Shown: positions 10,610 through 21,079, counted from the stretch's first letter. The stretch is DNA of 64,000 nucleotides from Limnephilus marmoratus (GCA_917880885.1 OU862928.1:40660962-40724961), one strand, 5' to 3'. Notes: generated by a model not told the origin, from the sequence alone. Translations and numbers: made by a program.

Positions 10610-11340
10610 TCTTATATATTATGTGTCACGGCGTTTGTGGTCGCACTCCTCCGAAACGGCTTGACCGATTTTTATGAAATTTTTTATGTATATTTGGTAG
10701 GTATGAGAATAGGTTTTAAAGTATATTTCATACCGCTAGGTGTTTAGGGTGTCCCTAAACAGAAAAAAAAAATTTTGACAACTTTTTAAATTTTTTTTTT
10801 ATTTGGTATCAAAAAATACCTATCACCCCAAATTTTAAATCTCCTACCCCCACCCTCCCATTTTTTAATCGCGATTTTAGTATTTTTGTATGAACAAATT
10901 TAACCGTCTTTCGTATTTCAAACAGAACGAAATTATTTATGTTGTTGAATGACAGATGGCGCTACGTCCGCCTCATCGAACTTTCATCCACACATGTGCA
11001 AGACATTCACAAGAAGCGTCGCGTCATTTTAATATTTCATTCGGCATCATGTTCTCGCGTGGGCAAACCATCGAGCTTATTTGTATTGGCTAAAGACGGA
11101 CTGATAAAAAATATCGTACGCTCTTCGAAATTCATATTGATTTTCTTTATTTCATTTTCCTACTTTAGTTGGTTTTTTTTTGTTTTATCGGCGGTCATCT
11201 TCTACAGCGCTCCATTCGTCTTTCTGTCATAGATCCCATCCTCACACACTTACAATACATTCGTTATTTTTTTATTTAACAATTAAAATATTTACTAGAA
11301 ATAATTTATATGGCAGAAGAACGCTTGTCGGGTCAGCTAG
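10610..11340 (+). mobile_element. Helitron B, complete 731 bp
   Basis: The 5' end reads A|TCTTATATATTATGTGTCAC followed by CGAAACGGCTTGACCGATTT. The 3' end reads TCGGGTCAGCTAG|T. Both ends sit between A and T as Helitrons require, with no target duplication. It has no helicase gene, so it is non-autonomous. The 5' 130 bp recur at 51750. Its last base is 47 bp from the splice donor of the rhophilin exon at 11388-11515. Confidence 0.85.
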
Positions 11341-11387
11341 TAGCTTAATACTATTTAGCACATGTAAAATAAGTTGTTTCAACTAAC

Positions 11388-11515
11388 CTGTCATTCTGGT
11401 AGAGTTCCACAGAAGAGTTGAGGGTCGCCAACTGTTGTTTCAGCAACTGCAGATTGGAGTTCACGAAGCTCAGCTCTAGAGCCACCGTCTCTCTGAGCTT
11501 TCTGTTGTGTGTTGC
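11388..11515 (-). CDS. RHPN: rhophilin exon, second half of HR1 Rho-binding domain
   Basis: Rhophilin binds GTP-loaded Rho through an N-terminal HR1 coiled coil and links it to actin regulation through its BRO1-like and PDZ domains. This 128-nt exon encodes 42 residues plus two bases. They include [20 protein letters not shown] and [10 protein letters not shown], and the LELSFVNS...LLK...LN.SV.(V/L)YQ pattern is specific to rhophilins. On the minus strand the acceptor is TTGTTTCTCAG|GC, with a GGCTAAC branch-like site upstream, and the donor is GACAG|GTTAGT. It starts in phase 0, matching the phase in which exon 15980-16096 ends, so the two join without a shift. No stop occurs in frame. The next coding exon was not found within the remaining 11.4 kb. 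The family assignment is from remembered rhophilin sequence. Confidence 0.93.
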
Positions 11516-11819
11516 CTGAGAAACAATACAACCAGTTAGCCATAAACATGAAAGAAACAGTAATAAAATGTGGTAAAGAATGCTGTTAATAAACTACTCA
11601 ATAATATGTGGGTATGTGTGTAGAAAGAGAAAGGAGTATTAAAGGAATGCCATTGATGGGATAGGTACTCTTTGCAAATAAAACAAGTCTGATGTTTTAC
11701 AAATATACGAGTGTCAGTAATGCCTCCTATTTTTTCTACTTAAATAATGTTAGAGATTATTTATTTTTTTTAATTTGATGATATTCCTCAAATCTTCTTC
11801 TATAATCTACTACAGTAGC

Positions 11820-12017
11820 ATTTTTTTCGTCAACAGGTAGCAGCACTGCAGTCGCTTGCAAAATAGTCGGCATCGGATTAGACGGATTCTTGACTGTAGA
11901 GGTGAAACGCCCATTCGCATTCATGAAAGACTGAAAAATATGTACCATGATGCAACAGTGGATATCAGTACTACTAGACGATGGGTTCGTCGCTGTTACG
12001 ATGCTGAAGGACAAATG
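11820..12017 (+). pseudogene. mariner-type transposase N-terminal remnant
   Basis: One frame reads IRIHERLKNMYHDATVDIST followed by TRRWVRRCYDAEGQM and a stop. This resembles the second helix-turn-helix of mariner-like DNA-binding domains (VDxSTVRRWV pattern). The upstream part is in another frame. The catalytic domain is absent. The 85-codon frame on the other strand is a shadow. Confidence 0.5.
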
Positions 12018-12072
12018 TAATTTGTTCGCTGGTGTACAGTGTATGTAGGTTTAATTGGATTACTTGAAATGA

Positions 12073-12232
12073 CGTGACTATATCTGAATAGCCAGGTACG
12101 TTTTCCACATCTCCTTCCCCTCCCCACTACCCTCAGTATCACACCATACCAAAATTAGGGATGCCATTGGCCTCACTGGCTCGAGACGGTTGAGAGCAGT
12201 TGGGACTCTAGTGTAATTTTCACATAAAAAGT
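12073..12232 (+). mobile_element. SINE-T body and tail
   Basis: ATCTGAATAGCCAGGTAC, CTCCTTCCCCTCCCCACTAC, TTAGGGATGCCATTGG and GAGAGCAGTTGGGACTC follow the SINE-T order. The head is missing, and it ends in an ACATAAAAAG tail. Confidence 0.75.
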
Positions 12233-12340
12233 TATACCCCAGTAGGAATCTTTTACGGTTTTTTTGTTAAACTGACTGCACGTATAAGTATGTCGTATTT
12301 TGTATTGCCGCGTGCTTCTTCGGCGAGTCGAAATTATTCT

Positions 12341-12460
12341 TAGTAAAAATATTTTTACAGCGGATTTTCACCCAAGATGCCTTCAGATATAAATACATCG
12401 ACTTTGGTTGTACGGCCGTATATCCTCTTTACATACTTACTTGAAGAAAAAATCTTCTAA
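12341..12460 (+). repeat. diverged direct repeat within the rhophilin intron
   Basis: This matches 14670-14790 at lower identity: TTAGTAAAAATATTTTTACA and GCGGATTTTCACCCAA, then TACATCGACTTTGGTTGTAC. Both copies lie next to GGATCAACTG-type motifs, suggesting an old duplicated block. Confidence 0.6.
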
Positions 12461-12467
12461 AGGATCA

Positions 12468-12612
12468 GGCCGGATCAATTGTCGCCGGATCAAATGTCCG
12501 CCGGATCAACTGTCCGCCGGATCAAGTGTCGGCCGGATCAAATGTCGGCCGGATCAAATGTCGCCGGACCAACTGTCGCCTGACCAAATGTCGCCGGATC
12601 AAATGTCGGGTC
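12468..12612 (+). repeat. minisatellite of 16-19 bp GGATCAAATGTCGCC units
   Basis: About eight imperfect units of CCGGATCAAATGTCGG type are present, ending in GTCGGGTCACCTC. The same core occurs singly at 14571-14905 and 15868-15960 and inside the 76-bp satellite at 21525-22845. Confidence 0.88.
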
Positions 12613-13371
12613 ACCTCTAAGTTATCTAATTTAATACTAATACATTTTTTAATGTAACACTCGCGTTCCTGTAATTTTATTACAACTGTGATCTGCTGAG
12701 ATTATTTGCAAGCTCAGAGACACCCTTTCCATTCAAACAGCGTAAACGTTCCAAAAAACAGTGTAAATGTTCCAAGAAACCGATCGATATATAAAATAAT
12801 AAATTCGTGGTTAAATACAAAGTGTTTGTTTTATTTTTTATAATATAACATCTAACCACAAAGTAATTGCTTCTTATGAAAAAAAAACATGGTATTTGGA
12901 GAGGTCTAACTAATCAACTGGACGATCGATGTACGTGAGTTGGTTATGTGTGTTTTGAAGCAGACATCTCTGTGGAATGTAATGAAAGTTGTTGTTAATG
13001 GAACATGCAAAATTCTTTCGTCGGAACTGTTTGTCTTGCTTCAGAGCTCGTGCGTTATCGTTAATATTCATGTTATGTGTTTGTTCTCTGTTCTTGGTAT
13101 TGGCCGTACCAACGTCTGGTCTGGTTTGGTCTTGTCTGGTCTTATGTCTGAATTCAACCAACTTATCAATTAGTGTTGTAGTTTCCTTGTGCCTTGTTGT
13201 GAGGTTTCGTTTGTTGTGTATAGGAAATTGTTTTGAAGGAAAGAGAAAACTTTCCAGTTCACACAACATATTGAATTATTTGGATGATTGCGAATCAAAC
13301 TTGATAATGACTTCAGAAGGTCGAACGGCTGTCACGCGTAATAATAACTACAGCAGAACTTTTTTTAATCA
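12613..13371. other. no supported gene; overlapping open frames on both strands
   Basis: Frames of 119 codons (minus, 12910-13269) and 128 codons (plus, 12989-13375) overlap. Neither product was recognised. Tandem CTGGTCTGGT-like sequence near 13110-13145 explains part of the openness. Confidence 0.4.
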
Positions 13372-13615
13372 TTGAAGAAGAAGGTAATAATAATTTTAAG
13401 ACCCTCTACACAGCATCCCAGATGACATAGGCCCTGAGGGAAATTATTTTCGGCCTCCTGTGTGGAGTTAATGTAAAAAAAAAATCTTAACGAAAATATG
13501 ACAAAAGAACAAAAAGAACACAGAAAAATAAAAGCCAATGGTCGCAACTGGAACTCAAACCAAGAATCTCTCGTCTTTATGGAACAAGCGCTTTAACCAA
13601 TTCGGCCACTTATTT
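13372..13615 (-). mobile_element. SINE-R (tRNA-derived), interrupted
   Basis: The minus strand has a box A, TGGCCGAATTGG, then AAAGACGAGAGATTCTTGG, a box-B-like GGTTTGAGTTCC, GCGACCATTGGC and a tail with TTTTTCTGTG. It is homologous to the head at 30262-30420. The tail is interrupted at 13400-13488 by a SINE-J/Jockey tail insertion. These boxes are RNA polymerase III promoter elements. Confidence 0.78.
13400..13488 (+). mobile_element. SINE-J/Jockey tail, about 88 bp, inserted in SINE-R
   Basis: It consists only of CCCTCTACACAGCATCCC, the GGCCCTGAGGGAAATTATTT block, CTCCTGTGTGGAG and TTAATGT plus poly(A). Extreme 5' truncation is what stalled target-primed reverse transcription produces. Confidence 0.8.
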
Positions 13616-13849
13616 TTTATTAAGTCACTTTTGTCAATCTCATATTTCAAATTCAGAATTATCTTCGACAATTTTTGCTTCATATTTTTAGCAGCTACAT
13701 TTTTTAAAAGATTACAAATGTTCGAAAGACTGGTTTGTAACCTAGAAAGTGAATCCGATTTTATTGTTAGTGGACGCCTATTGACCCTTTTCTAAAAATT
13801 TAAATGAATATTTAATTTTGTGTTAATAATAATATTATTGAATAATAAT

Positions 13850-14433
13850 ATAATAACTTATATCATTGATGTAGCTATTCCAAATTCCTGTAATATTCAA
13901 AAAACTATTTCTGAAAAAATAAGAAAATACACAGATTTAGGAAATGAGATTAAAAGAATTTGGCATTCTCGAACTATAAAAATGTTGCCATTTGTTATTT
14001 CGGCCACTGGCATAATACCTAGGAATCTGATTCAAAATTTAAGCATATTAGATTTGTCAAAGAATTTGTATATAAAAATGCAAAAATCAGTCATTTTAAA
14101 TACATGTAGGATTACAAAGGATTTTTTAAATATTTATATTGAGGGATCGGTAGGATTTATAGGTTCAATTAGAAATGCCACAGAGCCGAACCCTCTGATA
14201 TGAAAATATCTGGAGTCGGTGAATTATATTCCCATTTGGTCTCTAGTAGGTTGACATGTTGTTCTTGTATTGTTTTGTATTTATAATACTTATATAGTGC
14301 AATTGCATAGCGTGGGTTGACTAGATGATCATTTGGGGAAGTGTGTGAAAGGGTTTAGTTTTTCCTTCTTTTTTTCCTTTTTTTTTTTTGGGGAAAATTT
14401 AACCCGGACATTTAAATCTGGTGCAAAATAAAA
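13850..14433 (+). pseudogene. R4-like LINE 3' end, inverted copy
   Basis: Coding begins at YIIDVAIPNSCNIQK and runs to the same terminal residues (ATEPNPLI) as the copy at 7871-9143, with only a few substitutions. The 3' UTR is also shared (GATGATCATTTGGGGAAGTG, ending TTTAAATCTGGTGC). It is 5'-truncated within the endonuclease domain. It lies in the intron upstream of exon 11388-11515, inverted relative to the copy in the downstream intron. Confidence 0.88.
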
Positions 14434-14570
14434 GAAAAACTCAAAATAAAAATTGAGTTTCACAAATTAAACTTAATAACAATAAATAAAACACTTACAT
14501 CAACATTGATTGTACAGCCGTTTTACCACACAATACCAGGGAGGATATACAATAGAAATAATCCTTTGGA

Positions 14571-14905
14571 TGATCAGGTATACTAGGGATCAACTGGCAG
14601 AAGGATAAACTGTCCAGGGGATCAACTGTAGGGGGATCATCTGCCGTTGGTATCAACAGTCGGGGGGTGAAGCGTAATGATAGTTAGCAAAAATATCTTT
14701 AGAGCGGATTTCTACTCAAAACCCTACATCTAAAGTACCTACATCGACTTTTGTTATACTGTCGTAAATCCCCTCTAACATCCTTGGTAACCATTGGCCT
14801 AAACTAGGTCAATTTTGGTAAACAATGCTGCAGTACAACAGATATAATCTTTTGGGGGTCAAGCCTTGTTAAGGATCAAATGGCGGAAGGATCAACTACG
14901 AGGAA
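14571..14905 (+). repeat. scattered GGATCAACTG-type motifs
   Basis: GGGATCAACTGGC, GGGGATCAACTGTAG, GGGGGATCATCTGCC, TAAGGATCAAATGGCG and AAGGATCAACTACG are degenerate, irregularly spaced relatives of the minisatellite at 12468-12612. They are interrupted by the duplicate of block 12341-12460. Confidence 0.7.
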
Positions 14906-14928
14906 TTTGAGTCTAGTTTTTGAATTGT

Positions 14929-15371
14929 AAGGTTGGTTACAGTGCTCGACCGACGGTCGGTGCGTACGGTCGGTCCTGACGATACGCATGCGTACGGTCG
15001 GTCCTGACGATCGCATACCACCGACCGACCGTCGGTGCGTACCGTCAGTTCACGATTGACCAATAAGCTGACCGGACGTCGTACGCGAAATTAATTAATT
15101 AATAGCTGCTTATTATCTTCGTAGACGTATTAGGAACAGAAGACGTAGATATCACGTACACCCGATCGTCGCCCAGAGAGCATTTCTAGCTCGTCGGTCG
15201 ACCGACGGTCTGCATGCGCACGCCCTCGACCGACGATTCTCGTACGTACTGCGTAGCGATATACGCATGCGTACGGTCGGTCCTGCACTGAACGATTTAG
15301 GAATTTTCATACAAATGACAAGCGCGACCGACGTACGCACCGACCGTCGGTCGAGCACTGTAACCGGCCTT
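14929..15371. mobile_element. CpG-rich DNA transposon-like element with about 40-bp inverted repeats
   Basis: The left end AAGGTTGGTTACAGTGCTCG and the right end, whose complement is AAGGCCGGTTACAGTGCTCG, extend as inverted repeats through CCGACGGTCGGTGCGTAC. The interior repeats CGTACGGTCGGTCCTG and is much richer in CpG than the surroundings. No transposase is present. The target duplication is unclear; the flanks AATTGT and AATTCGT are similar. It is a non-autonomous terminal-inverted-repeat element of unassigned superfamily. Confidence 0.8.
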
Positions 15372-15867
15372 AATTCGTGGTGGAATTCCATTGTATTAGA
15401 ATTTGAAATTGAAACACTTTGGTACTTTCTTCCACTTATTTATATTTCACCAGGACCGGTTTCATCCTATTACGGACATTTTCAGACTGGTTGTTAAAAT
15501 TCTTATGTCACGGTATTTATACACACTTAGGCAGGGGTACACAACATTGTCTCTATATAATGAATGTTTCTATTTTGTTAATTTAAAGGTATTATAAGTT
15601 ATTTTGTTAATTTAAGGTACATATAGATAATTATAAAGTTTATTATTAAAATTGTAAATGATGTGATACAGTAAATCGATATTATTACTTCAAATGAATA
15701 TATATGAATTTATATAATTGAAAAGGTTTGTGATTACTGATATATTTATTTTGGTAATGTTGGGTTATTCCTTCCTTGTTGCGTAGGGCTTAATTGACAA
15801 ATATTGATGCACTATCCCTATGATACTTATTATTATTAAGATGTCAAAATCCTTCATGTTTACAACA
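15372..15867. other. no recognised feature
   Basis: AT-rich intron sequence. Confidence 0.5.
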
Positions 15868-15960
15868 AGGGATCAACACTAGGGGGGATAGCTTCAGGGG
15901 TTCAGCTGTACAGAGGATCATCTGTCCGTGGGATCAACTGTCGGGGGATCAAACGTAATG
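15868..15960 (+). repeat. GGATCAACTG-type motif cluster next to exon
   Basis: GGGATCAACACTAGG, GAGGATCATCTGTCCGTG, GGGATCAACTGTCGG and GGGATCAAACG lie within 20 bp of the splice donor region of the rhophilin exon at 15980. Confidence 0.75.
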
Positions 15961-15979
15961 AAATGATGGTTTAGCTCAC

Positions 15980-16096
15980 CTTGAAGAGATTCTCCGCTCC
16001 AGCCCTCAGTCTGAGCTCCTTGTTGATTTCCTGGTTGAGTTGACATCTTCTGTTTTGCAACTTCCCTCGGCAAGTTGCCACTCGAGGATCCGAACC
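15980..16096 (-). CDS. RHPN: rhophilin exon, first half of HR1 Rho-binding domain
   Basis: This exon of exactly 117 nt (39 codons) encodes GSDPRVATCRGKLQNRR followed by LNQEINKELRLRAGAENLFK. The KLQN.R..LNQ.I.K..R.R.GAENL.K pattern is the start of the rhophilin HR1 domain. Minus-strand splice sites are canonical: acceptor TTTGTTCCAG|GG, with GACTAAC as a likely branch site, and donor TTCAAG|GTGAGC. Both ends are in phase 0. The 4,464-bp intron to the next exon holds a mariner-like remnant, SINE and LINE pieces and a CpG-rich element. A satellite begins within about 80 bp upstream. The start codon and any upstream exons were not found in the other 48 kb. The HR1 fold is an antiparallel coiled coil that contacts active Rho. 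Confidence 0.93.
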
Positions 16097-16179
16097 CTGG
16101 AACAAACGAGATACAAAGTTAGTCGATGGTTTACTGATGATTAAGTTAATCGTTTTATTGGTAAGGAAATATGTAGTTT

Positions 16180-18035
16180 GTAATTAATAGATGGTTAGAA
16201 ATTAATACATTAAGCTCTGATGAATTAATACATCGTTAGAAATTAATATATTAAGCTCTGATGAATCAATCGAACTTTAGAATGTATATGTTAAGCTTAG
16301 ATGAATTAATAAAAGGTTGTAAATTAATATATTAAGCTTAGAGCTAATAGAACATTAGAAATTAATGTATTAAGCTTACACGAATTATAAGAGTGTTGGA
16401 AATGAATAGATTAAGCTTAGACGAATTAAAAGAACATTAGAAATTAATGTATTAAGCTTAGATGAATTATAAGAATGTTAGAAATTAATGTATTAAGCTT
16501 AGATGAATTATAAGAATGTTAGAAATTAATGTATTGCTTAGATGAATAAATATAATATTAGTAATGAATGTATTAAGCTTAGATGAATTATAAGAGTGTA
16601 AGAAATTAATATTATATAAAGCTGAGATGAATTAATAGAACGTTAGAAATTAATGTATTAAGGTTCGATGAATTATAAGAATGTTAGAAATTAATATATT
16701 AAGCTTAGATGAATTAATAGAACATTAGAAATTAATGTATTAAGGTTAGATGAATTATAAGAGTGTTAGAAATTAATGTATTAAGCTCAGATGAATTAAT
16801 AGAACATTAGAAATTAATGTATTAAGGTTAGATGAATTATAAGAGTGTTAGAAATTAATGTATTAAGCTTAGATGAATTATAAGAGTGTTAGAAATTAAT
16901 GTATTAAGCTCAGATGAATTAATAGAACATTAGAAATTAATGTATTAAGGTTAGATGAATTATAAGAGTGTTAGAAATTAATGTATTAAGCTTAGATGAA
17001 TTATAAGAGTGTTAGAAATTAATGTATTAAGCTTAGATGAATTAATAGAACATAGGAAATTAATGTAATAAAGTTAGATGAATTATAAGAGTGTTAGAAA
17101 TTAATGTATTAAGCTTAGATGAATTAATAGAACATTAGAAATTAATGTATTAAGGTTAGATGAATTATAAGAGTGTTAGAAATTAATATATTAAGCTTAG
17201 ATGAATTATAAGAGTGTTAGAAATTAATATATTAAGCTTACATGAATTAATAGAACATTAGAAATTAATGTATTAAGGTTAGATGAATTATAAGAGTGTT
17301 AGAAATTAATGTATTAAGCTCAGATGAATTAATAGAACATTAGAAATTAATGTATTAAGGTTAGATGAATTATAAGAGTGTTAGAAATTAATGTATTAAG
17401 CTTAGATGAATTATAAGAGTGTTAGAAATTAATGTATTAAGCTTAGATGAATTAATAGAACATTAGAAATTAATGTATTAAGGTTATATGAATTATAAGA
17501 GTGTTAGAAATTAATGTATTAAGCTTAGATGAATTAATAGAACATTAGAAATTAATGTATTAAGGTTAGATGAATTATAAGAGTGTTAGAAATTAATGTA
17601 TTAAGCTTAGATGAATTAATAGAACATTAGAAATTAATGTATTAAGGTTAGATGAATTATAAGAGTGTTAGAAATTAATATATTAAGCTTAGATGAATTA
17701 ATAGAACATTAGAAATTAATGTATTAAGGTTAGATGAATTATAAGAGTGTTAGAAATTAATGTATTAAGCTCGGATGAATTATAAGAACGTTAGAAATTA
17801 AAATATTAAGCTTAGATGAATTAATAGAACATTAGAAATTAATGTATTAAGGTTAGATGAATTATAAGAGTGTTAGAAATTAACGTATTAAGCTCGGATG
17901 AATTATAAGAACGTTAGAAATTAAAATATTAAGCTTAGATGGGTTAATAGAACATTAGAAATAAATGTATTGAGCTTAGTTGAATTAATAGAAATATATA
18001 TATAAGGCTTAGATGACAACGTTAGAAATTAATTT
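16180..18035 (+). repeat. 41-bp satellite with 82-bp higher-order period
   Basis: About 45 units of TTAGAAATTAATGTATTAAG + CTTAGATGAATTA are present. Two alternating endings (TAAGAGTG and ATAGAACA, the second with AAGGTTAGATG) make an 82-bp dimer the repeating unit through much of the array. The edge units are more diverged than the centre, as expected under unequal exchange. The array lies in the intron just upstream of the rhophilin exon. Confidence 0.93.
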
Positions 18036-18138
18036 ATAAAATAATTTTCTTATAATATGCTAATATTTTCAACCACAATAATTATTATTGTAACAACCTG
18101 ATTACTTTGCTTTTCATAGTAACAATTAAAAAAAATCA

Positions 18139-18405
18139 TTAAATTCTCTCACTAGCACCAATTACCATCGAGCTTGTTCGGTTTCCAACACTTTGTGCAA
18201 CAACTTTTGCAATATATAATGTTACTGGTAACTCTTTCCTTACTGTAATTCTACATTCCTGGGCGAAAGAATTCTTGAGTGCTTCGAAAGTAACGATGTC
18301 TGGTTCATTAAATAAAATCAAAGCCTTACATCTGAACCTCCGATTTGAACACAATACTTGATCGACTTTCTTATCAAGCAATAATCTCATTATTTCGCAA
18401 ACCAC
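18139..18405 (-). other. unrecognised 88-codon open frame
   Basis: The frame contains VCEIMRLLLDKKVDQVL and FNEPDIVTFEALKNSF. Amino-acid composition looks protein-like rather than low-complexity, but I know no family for it and there is no second copy here. It could be an eroded transposon ORF or chance. There is no splice-site support for it as a rhophilin exon. Confidence 0.25.
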
Positions 18406-18574
18406 TATAAAGTATCAAACAGTCGCGGATTACTGACTGTTTTCGATTTCAAGCGATTAGTTTTTATTGTTTAAAGTCGTTGATAAAATTTATTAAAGAG
18501 AGTGTATTGGAGTAAATTAGCTCACTTTCTTATACCATTAAGTAAATCAGAAATATCTTTTTTTTCTACCTCTA

Positions 18575-18750
18575 AACTAGCTCCACATAGCTAAGATCCG
18601 GTCAAACCTCATCCCATTAAACTCGGCATCCCTGTTAACTCACCAAATGTAGCAAACCACTTGAAGTGACCTATGGCAGAGGTGATTCTTAAATCAATAA
18701 ATGTTTCCTGGGGTGGCGGTACCCAAATCCGCTTCCCAAATTGAAACTTA
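18575..18750 (-). mobile_element. SINE-J 5' part
   Basis: On the minus strand: CAATTTGGGAAGCGG, the TACCGCCACCCCAGGAAAC block, AAGTGGTTTGC and GGGATGAGGTTTGACCGG. The remainder is missing, and a degraded AGCTCCACA piece of the tail lies at 18590. Confidence 0.75.
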
Positions 18751-19702
18751 CACTATTGTTTTATGCAATTCCACGCCTTTCATCCTCTGAAGGTATTCTT
18801 GAAGATAGAAAAAAATAGGTTTTCAGTATTGTTAAATCTTAAATTAATTATACAGTGAGTGACATCTATTGTCTTTTTATCCAACTTAATTATTCTAAAC
18901 ATAATATATCGGTAATTTCGGTTCCCTATAACGCCGGCAGAGGCCGCCAGGAAAAATGTTTTCTTTTTGAGCCGACAATATACCCTAAAATATATTCAGA
19001 ATCTTAACGACGTAAGTAAAGAAGCCGTGTATACAAATTGCGACTCGCGACCCGTGTATTGGACGGACCTACTATCGAATTTGCCCTATCAAAGAAAAGA
19101 AGAAGAAGTAAAATAATGTGGAATCTTAACGACGTAAGTGAAGAAAGCGTGTACACAAATATACGCCCGCGGTAGTTCACCATCGCAGGCCTGGAGATTC
19201 GACCTTTCCACCGCGTTCATTTTAATTAATTCTGAAGAATGTGTTACTTATTTAAAATGCGTCTCGATGTCTCCTTCCCGAAATTATAAATTCATCGTCT
19301 AGAAAAATAAAATCTGGTGCTTTCCGCTAACTTTACAGTAGAATACGGTTTATAAAGTTTTAAAATCGTTGTACGAAAAATATATTAATGGTAAGGTATT
19401 GTTTTTATTAATCTTTAATACAAAGAACTTACATCCTCAGTGTTATGTTGGAATAAAAAAGTTATTATAGTTACGATTTAGCCGGAAATTATTAAAATGC
19501 GAATTTGAGCAAAAAAAAATATTAGGGCTGTGTACCGCTTTAATCGACAGATAGTTAGTACCCGAGTGGGAGACAGCATTCATATTTATGAAAAATACTG
19601 TTTTTTTGGTATTATTTACTTACTTTTTTCCATAAAGATCTGGTTAATAAGAATAAAGGGCTTTCCTAGTATCGTAAACTCGGAGCAGGGCACCGGGCCG
19701 AA
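18751..19702. other. unassigned stretch with a small direct repeat
   Basis: GAATCTTAACGACGTAAGT followed by (A/G)AAGAA occurs twice (about 19000 and 19121), about 120 bp apart. No coding potential was seen. Confidence 0.5.
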
Positions 19703-20090
19703 ATAATGATTTTTTTTGCGTTCGTTATTGTCAGGTCAAGGTTTTTATAAAACTGCTTTTGAGCTCTGTCATTATATTTGTATAAAAAAATTGTAATAGA
19801 ATGCACGCGAGCTGTTTGAAAAATGAATGTACAGGGACTGAATGTATGGAATGCGGGAGGGAGGAAGGGGAACCCAGGAGGGGGAGGGGTACCTGGGAGG
19901 GGAAAGGGGAATTCGGAAGGGGGTTTTGCGGAACGGGGTGAGGGGGGGAGTAGAGTGGGGAGAGGGAAGGTGGAGGAGGCCGAGTGGGAACGAGAGACGG
20001 GAAGGGGAACGGGAAGAATGGGAAAGGACACGCAGGGAGAAACAATTTCTTTATTAAATGTCATAGCAATGCACGCCGGGAATCAGCTAG
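19703..20090 (+). mobile_element. Helitron A, intact 3' end
   Basis: The TGCGTTCGTTATTGTCAGGT block, the GGGACTGAATGTATGGAATG block, the purine tract and CGCAGGGAGAAACAATTTC are followed by the GTCAT...ATGCACGCC region and CAGCTAG|T. The 5' terminus is lost. Confidence 0.82.
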
Positions 20091-21079
20091 TTTTTATTTT
20101 TTAATTTTTAATTTATTATTTATATCTATGTATTACAGTTTACACCTTATTATTAACATTTTTACATATGCAATATATTTTGAATTTTTTTTAACATATT
20201 ATTATTACATTTCATTATGTTGGGTGTAAGGTAGGTTTGAGAAGGTGAAACTGTTGGTTGGTAATATTGTATGTTTCGTGAACACCTCACTAGGAGAACC
20301 TGTGCTGAGGTGTTTACGTGTTTAAGTTTGACAAGTACAAGTATTTATGTGTTGTAGTAGAAAGTTAGTTTTTTTTCTTTTTTTTAATATTTTAATGGTA
20401 ATAACTGTAGATAGATTATTTATACGAAAAAATATATAAGGTAGGTATATATATAATATACGTACATATGAATAGTTGGTAAATTCTTAAAAGACGTGTT
20501 TATTTATTTTACACTTTTTATAGTTTGGTTAGGAATTAAAGTATTTTGAATAAAGTGAATATCTTGATTATTGATCCAGGCTGTGATATGTTTTTTGTGA
20601 ATGTTTGTAGATGTATTTGCAGTTAGTAGTTGTTTCAGAGTAATGGGCATATAATTAAAAAGTTTTAAATACGTTTTCAAGTGTTTTTTGATCATGTTTG
20701 TCAATTCTCGAAAAAGTCTTGTAAATAAATGACTCGATAAAAGCATAAAACCCCCATCAAGTATTACGAAACCTGTTCAAATCATTTAATGTGATTCCGA
20801 CTCTCTCAATATTAGTGTGAAGAGTAAATGTCAGAAGAATCAACTGGGCTAGACGTTGTTTGTTCTGCAGTCATTATTAGAGACAGACAGCATATCTCAC
20901 TGATGACGTCTGATGATGACTAATAACTAACGACAATAACGATGGGGCGGCATTACTTTCTAATGTGTTCTGCCTTATTGTTATCATCTTGCCTGCTATT
21001 GTTATTACAGCAGACGCTGAAATACGAAATCATTACGCGAAATGATTGGGTGAGAAATTTAACCCACCTTTTGGCTTTA
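20091..21079. other. no recognised feature
   Basis: AT-rich. An 80-codon minus frame at 20504-20746 is unassigned. Confidence 0.5.

Noticed and set aside
12910..13375. Overlapping 119- and 128-codon frames
   Set aside because: No recognisable family, repetitive CTGGTCTGGT-like sequence, and both strands open; not enough to call a gene.
16180..18035. CRISPR-like regular repeats
   Set aside because: Units are directly tandem with no unique spacers; this is a eukaryotic satellite. The same holds for 21525-22845.
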